From the NCBI GenBank assembly GCA_937877125.1, contig CALEFQ010000026.1:1-14037 (forward strand): DNA of 14,037 bases. Reading direction: 5' to 3'. Within the stretch, counting starts at the first letter, position 1, and each line of letters starts with the position of its first letter. Positions 10,779-14,037 of the stretch are shown one piece after another. This DNA comes from an uncultured bacterium. GTDB lineage: Bacteria; Patescibacteriota; CALEFQ01. The notes under the pieces are model-generated. The model was not told the DNA's origin and made no database searches. It saw nothing but the letters and a program-made list of their open reading frames with translations. The position numbers and the translations under genes were made by a program.

Positions 10779-12041
10779 ATGAAAGCAAAACTTATTTCCG
10801 CCGTGTTAGGCATGGTCCTCGCGCTTTTGTCTGTGGCGCCGCCGGTTTTCGCGGGCAATGTCTATGTCGATTTAAGCGCCACGGAGATGGCCGCTGGTTA
10901 CGTATTGGACCAGGGCGATTTTCGGCTGGAAATTAAGCCCGGGGTGCTCGCTGAAAAAACTACGATTGCTTACAAAGAGCTCGGGGAAAATTATCCTCGC
11001 TTGAGCGGATATGACCGGATTAGCGACATTTTCCAGTACGACCTTCGCCTGCAACAGCCTCGCATTTTAGGGCAGCGGATAATCTCCCGGCTGAAATTTA
11101 ATTCCGATAAAACTAATAGTAAGCAGATATATGCCTGGGATCTCGCCAAAAAAAAGTGGCTGCCGTTGCCGACCGGGATTGATTGGGAGCGAAAAGAAGC
11201 GGTGACCGAAGTCCCATTTCCTTTTTTGAACATTGCCGTTTTTGAAAACCAGCGCCCGTACCGCGAACAGCTGCGTCAAACGGGCCAGCCGGCTTTAAGC
11301 GCCCGGGCCGCCGTGACGATTGACGCTCAGACCGGCGATATCTTGTATCAAAAAGACGCTCATCATCAGCATTCCATGGCCAGCCTGACAAAAATCATGA
11401 CCGCGCTAGTTTTCCTGGAGCATAATCCGGGCTGGCAAAAGTCAGTAACCATGGCGGCGGCGGACAATGTTGGTGGTGCCATGATAAATCTAAGGGCGGG
11501 CGAGGTGGTTACCATCCGTGATTTGTTTGCCACGATGCTGGTTGGTTCTCGTAATAATGCTGTCAAGGCTCTGGTTCGTGCCTCTGGCTTGTCGGAGCGG
11601 GATTTTGTGGCGGCCATGAATAATAAAGCAAAACAGCTTGGTTTAGAACAAACACATTTTGAGGAGCCGACGGGATTAAGCGCCGGCAATATGACTTCCG
11701 CGCTGGATTATGCTCGATTAAGCCGCAAGGCCTTGGAAAAAAGCGAGATTCGCTGGTTTTCTTCTCTGCCGATGTACGGTTTTTCCACTAAAAATACCAG
11801 ACGAGCTCTGGCGGTCAGCAATACGAATAAACTGGTACGAGGGGCACGTCCTTTAATCGGGGGCAAAACTGGGTTTACTTATGAGGCTGGCTATTGCCTG
11901 ATGACCTGGCAAAAAAAAGCTGCTGGTCGAAGTGCCGAAGTTATCAATGTGGTGCTGGGTGATCCCACTTATGCCGGAACTTTTGCTGATACTAATCGGT
12001 TATCGGATTGGGTCTTTAGCGCTTATCGCTGGAATTTATGA
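10779..12041 (+). CDS. dacA: D-alanyl-D-alanine carboxypeptidase with an extra N-terminal domain
   Basis: This exported peptidoglycan-trimming enzyme of the S11 (PBP5/6) family removes the terminal D-Ala of the stem peptide and controls cross-linking. A signal peptide ends near VFA25. The catalytic domain (about 174-415) has all three penicillin-binding motifs: SLTK with nucleophile Ser202 and Lys205, SRN (257-259) and KTG (363-365). Residues 26-170 form a separate beta-rich domain (YVLDQGDFRLEIKPG, YDLRLQQPRILGQ, IYAWDLAKKKWLPLP) not found in classical PBP5, whose extra domain is C-terminal. That C-terminal domain and its amphipathic membrane anchor are absent here. The N-terminal domain may give wall or membrane association. 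The stop overlaps the next start by four bases (ATGA), showing translational coupling. Confidence 0.94.
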   Translation: MKAKLISAVLGMVLALLSVAPPVFAGNVYVDLSATEMAAGYVLDQGDFRLEIKPGVLAEKTTIAYKELGENYPRLSGYDRISDIFQYDLRLQQPRILGQRIISRLKFNSDKTNSKQIYAWDLAKKKWLPLPTGIDWERKEAVTEVPFPFLNIAVFENQRPYREQLRQTGQPALSARAAVTIDAQTGDILYQKDAHHQHSMASLTKIMTALVFLEHNPGWQKSVTMAAADNVGGAMINLRAGEVVTIRDLFATMLVGSRNNAVKALVRASGLSERDFVAAMNNKAKQLGLEQTHFEEPTGLSAGNMTSALDYARLSRKALEKSEIRWFSSLPMYGFSTKNTRRALAVSNTNKLVRGARPLIGGKTGFTYEAGYCLMTWQKKAAGRSAEVINVVLGDPTYAGTFADTNRLSDWVFSAYRWNL

Positions 12042-12784
12042 GCTTCAATTTAAGATCTTGGCTTTTCGGGGCTGGCGGCGGCGGACTTGCTTTAGCTAGC
12101 CTGACGGCGTTGATTTATTTCCCCAGCTATTTACTGTGGAATCTTTTTATTTTACTGGGGCTGAGTCTGGTTTTGTCTTTGCTCGCGTTGGGCCGGAAGC
12201 GGCGGCGTTGCTGGGCGGAAATTTTCCTTGGTCTGGTGATCATCATCGGGAATTTTTCATTTGTGCTTCTTTTGGCGGGGACTCCGGTGCGGTGGGCGAT
12301 GCTGGGAATCGCCGCCTTGATGACGGCCCTATGGTCCTGGAATTTGGCTTCGAGCCAGATTAACGGAGGCCTAAATCGCGGTTTAGGCTTGATTTCCCTT
12401 TTTTTTATCGCTTATGGGCTAGATACTATCGGCAATTTTTTCAGCTTGGCCCAATGGCAAATAATGGCGGCGTTTTTCGTCCTGTCGCTGATGGTTGCTG
12501 GTCCGGCTTTGTCGGTTTTGGGAGAGATAAGCGCTAAGGTTTGGCTCCATTCTTTAGTCGTCGCCCTGGCACTGACTCAGTTGTGGTGGTGCCTGGGATT
12601 CTGGCCGACCACGCTAATGACCAAGAGTCTGATCGTGGTGGCGACTGCTTACTTTTTGTTGAGTGTCGCGAGTCGTGAATTAGTGGGCAGTCTTGACGCC
12701 AAAAAAACTTGGCGCTATGGTTTATTGTCAGCTTTGATTATCTTATTAGCTCTCTTAACATCGCCGTGGGTTTTAACTAGTTAA
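12038..12784 (+). CDS. Polytopic membrane protein, unknown function
   Basis: The 248-residue product has about eight hydrophobic segments, near 10-30, 33-48, 57-77, 83-101, 114-130, 137-160, 168-190 and 195-212, with a last one at 227-245. A basic patch GRKRRR follows segment 2. There is no charged or catalytic motif inside the membrane segments to suggest a known transporter, and I do not recognise the family. It is translated from an ATG overlapping the dacA stop and ends three bases before the HtrA-like gene. This places it firmly in the envelope operon, perhaps as a membrane partner of the PDZ protein. Confidence 0.8.
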   Translation: MSFNLRSWLFGAGGGGLALASLTALIYFPSYLLWNLFILLGLSLVLSLLALGRKRRRCWAEIFLGLVIIIGNFSFVLLLAGTPVRWAMLGIAALMTALWSWNLASSQINGGLNRGLGLISLFFIAYGLDTIGNFFSLAQWQIMAAFFVLSLMVAGPALSVLGEISAKVWLHSLVVALALTQLWWCLGFWPTTLMTKSLIVVATAYFLLSVASRELVGSLDAKKTWRYGLLSALIILLALLTSPWVLTS

Positions 12785-12787
12785 TTT

Positions 12788-13915
12788 ATGCGCTCCTTAT
12801 TGATAATTTTACTGGTGCTGATTGCCCTGATTGCGGGTGTAATTGGCGGTGTTTTTACTAATTTCTGGTTATTTCCGACTCTGGCCGAGGTTCCGGTCTT
12901 CCAGAAGTATTTTGAACTGGATCCTTCCGGCCACACCATCGTCAAATTATTGGAACAGAAAAAAGAAGTTATTTCCGAAGACGAAGCTTTTTTTTCGGCA
13001 ATCGATTTGAGCTCTCCTTCCTTGGTGACCGTCATTGCCAGAGACGACGACCGGGCGAGGCCGGCGGAGTTTGCCGGGACCGGGTTTTTCGTTTCGGCGG
13101 ACGGTTTGGTGGTGACCAATAAGCGCTTGGTATCCGGCGCCGATAAGACTTTCCAGGTGATCGATCAGTCGAATAATGCTCACCCCGCTGTTTTGGTGGG
13201 GCGTGATCCCTTAAGCGATTTAGCTTTACTGAAAGTTGACGGCGATAATTTTCCGGTGTCGAATTTGGCGTCGTCCGGAGCGGCGCGCATCGGTCAGCGG
13301 GTTTTGGTCTTAGGCTCTAAATTCGGCCGCGACGACAACCAAGTTACAATCGGAAATATAAATTCGACTAATCAGGGAATTTTTGTTCGAGGCGCGGCGG
13401 AGAACGCCAGCCGGCTCGAGGGAGTCATGGAAATCTCGGCGGAGATTGATGGCCGAAATAGCGGCGGCCCTGTCTTGGATTATAACGGCCGGGTATTAGG
13501 TTTGGCGGCTGAAGTTTCCGGCGCCAGTGCTCCTGGCTATGTCATTCCGATAACAACAATTCGCCAGGTTGTCGATCGGTATATGGCGGGTGAGTCGTTA
13601 GTGCGGTCCACGATCGGCATCTATTCTCAGACGGTCACGCCGGATTTGGCGAATTTAGAAAAAATGCCGGTGGCGCAGGGCGTGGTATTGCGGGGCGGGG
13701 CGGGGACGTTAGCGGCCACTATCGGCGGTCCGGCGTATCGGGCCGGGTTGAGGGACGGCGATATTATTACTAAAATCAACGATACCGACATTGATCCGGC
13801 TCAAGGATTTTTTACCATGCTTCAGGAATTTTCGCCGGGCGATGAAATAAAGCTGACTTATTGGCGACAGAATGAAGAGAAATCTTTGATCCTGACAGTC
13901 GGCGAGAGTAAATAA
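12788..13915 (+). CDS. HtrA-like trypsin-fold PDZ protein with catalytic His replaced by Arg
   Basis: The 375-residue protein has an N-terminal membrane anchor (3-30), a trypsin-like domain (about 68-265) and a PDZ domain (about 273-373, with GLRDGDIITKIND). This is the layout of membrane-tethered HtrA/DegS envelope proteases. The Asp (Asp144 in DPLSDLALLKV) and Ser (Ser225 in RNSGGPVLD) of the triad are in place. The His position, normally in TNxHVV, reads TNKRLV: Arg113 replaces His, encoded CGC at 13124-13126, one transition from CAC. The oxyanion motif GNSGGP also reads RNSGGP. A standard Ser-His-Asp mechanism is therefore unlikely, and the protein may act as a chaperone, peptide sensor or scaffold. 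It is last in the envelope operon and is followed by hairpins. Confidence 0.9.
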   Translation: MRSLLIILLVLIALIAGVIGGVFTNFWLFPTLAEVPVFQKYFELDPSGHTIVKLLEQKKEVISEDEAFFSAIDLSSPSLVTVIARDDDRARPAEFAGTGFFVSADGLVVTNKRLVSGADKTFQVIDQSNNAHPAVLVGRDPLSDLALLKVDGDNFPVSNLASSGAARIGQRVLVLGSKFGRDDNQVTIGNINSTNQGIFVRGAAENASRLEGVMEISAEIDGRNSGGPVLDYNGRVLGLAAEVSGASAPGYVIPITTIRQVVDRYMAGESLVRSTIGIYSQTVTPDLANLEKMPVAQGVVLRGGAGTLAATIGGPAYRAGLRDGDIITKINDTDIDPAQGFFTMLQEFSPGDEIKLTYWRQNEEKSLILTVGESK

Positions 13916-13959
13916 ATTCCGGCGAAAAGAGACTTGATTTGATTTCGGTCTGATAAAAC

Positions 13960-13981
13960 GAACCGCCTTCGGCGGTTCTTT
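13960..13981 (+). terminator. Hairpin terminator of the envelope operon
   Basis: GAACCGCC (13960-13967) pairs with GGCGGTTC (13971-13978) around TTC, followed by TTTGTT. This is a compact GC-rich intrinsic terminator 45 bases after the stop. Confidence 0.8.
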
Positions 13982-13996
13982 GTTAAACCGAAAAAC

Positions 13997-14014
13997 CGCC
14001 GGCTTTAGCCGGCG
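13997..14014. repeat. Second GC-rich hairpin
   Basis: CGCCGGC and GCCGGCG form a perfect 7-bp stem around TTTA. No U-run follows on the plus strand. On the minus strand the stem is followed by GGTTTTTCGG, so it may terminate a gene coming from the right of the window. Confidence 0.6.
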
Positions 14015-14037
14015 TGTGCGTTTGAAAGCGTAGCTCG

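Noticed and set aside
1..14037. CRISPR array, insertion sequence or transposase gene
   Set aside because: No regularly spaced repeats with spacers and no recombinase or transposase motif were found on either strand; the only repeats are the junction arms and hairpins listed.

Overview
The window looks like a chromosomal segment of an uncultured bacterium of the Patescibacteria (Candidate Phyla Radiation) type. That placement is inference. It rests on compact, mostly hypothetical secreted and membrane genes, a small Cys-rich lipoprotein style, near absence of Shine-Dalgarno sequences, strong extended -10 promoters (TGnTAnnnT), and a dnaX, mutM, iscU, desulfoferrodoxin and DacA complement without long biosynthetic operons. 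No 16S rRNA or ribosomal protein is present to confirm it.

Layout. 1-910: the tail of an unknown gene, one-base-overlapped by a GtrA-family membrane protein and closed by a hairpin built from 7-base repeats. 932-2735: a promoter, dnaX (DNA polymerase III gamma/tau), a second heptamer hairpin and tRNA-Gln(UUG) with encoded CCA. 2736-4471: an AT-richer block inserted exactly between the tRNA CCA end and the tRNA's probable terminator. It consists of two head-to-tail units of 588 and 1148 bp, each with one gene (a Cys-rich lipoprotein, then an APH-fold phosphotransferase), bounded by shared arm sequences. 4472-5326: the tRNA terminator, a TTGACA promoter, and a CDP-alcohol phosphatidyltransferase with an unusually strong ribosome site. 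5348-7256: a four-gene run of two small membrane proteins, mutM and desulfoferrodoxin (superoxide reductase). 7260-7773: a small coiled-coil protein and a 44-residue protein with 11 cysteines. 7795-10307, minus strand: a secreted NHL-repeat beta-propeller protein and an IscU-like Fe-S scaffold with a probably leaderless transcript. 10311-14014: a probable four-gene envelope operon of a lipoprotein, a DacA-type D,D-carboxypeptidase, a polytopic membrane protein and an HtrA-like PDZ protein whose catalytic His is Arg.

How the genes fit together. The right-hand operon is aimed at the cell envelope: peptidoglycan trimming plus a membrane-anchored, possibly non-proteolytic PDZ sensor or chaperone. 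The mutM-desulfoferrodoxin pair suggests oxidative-damage defence.

The most interesting object is the tRNA-Gln array. Its three junctions behave as attL (tRNA|right arm), an attP-like hybrid (left arm|right arm) and attR (left arm|terminator). This is the pattern expected from tandem site-specific integration of two very small, integrase-less, single-gene elements, a cassette-like system anchored on a tRNA.
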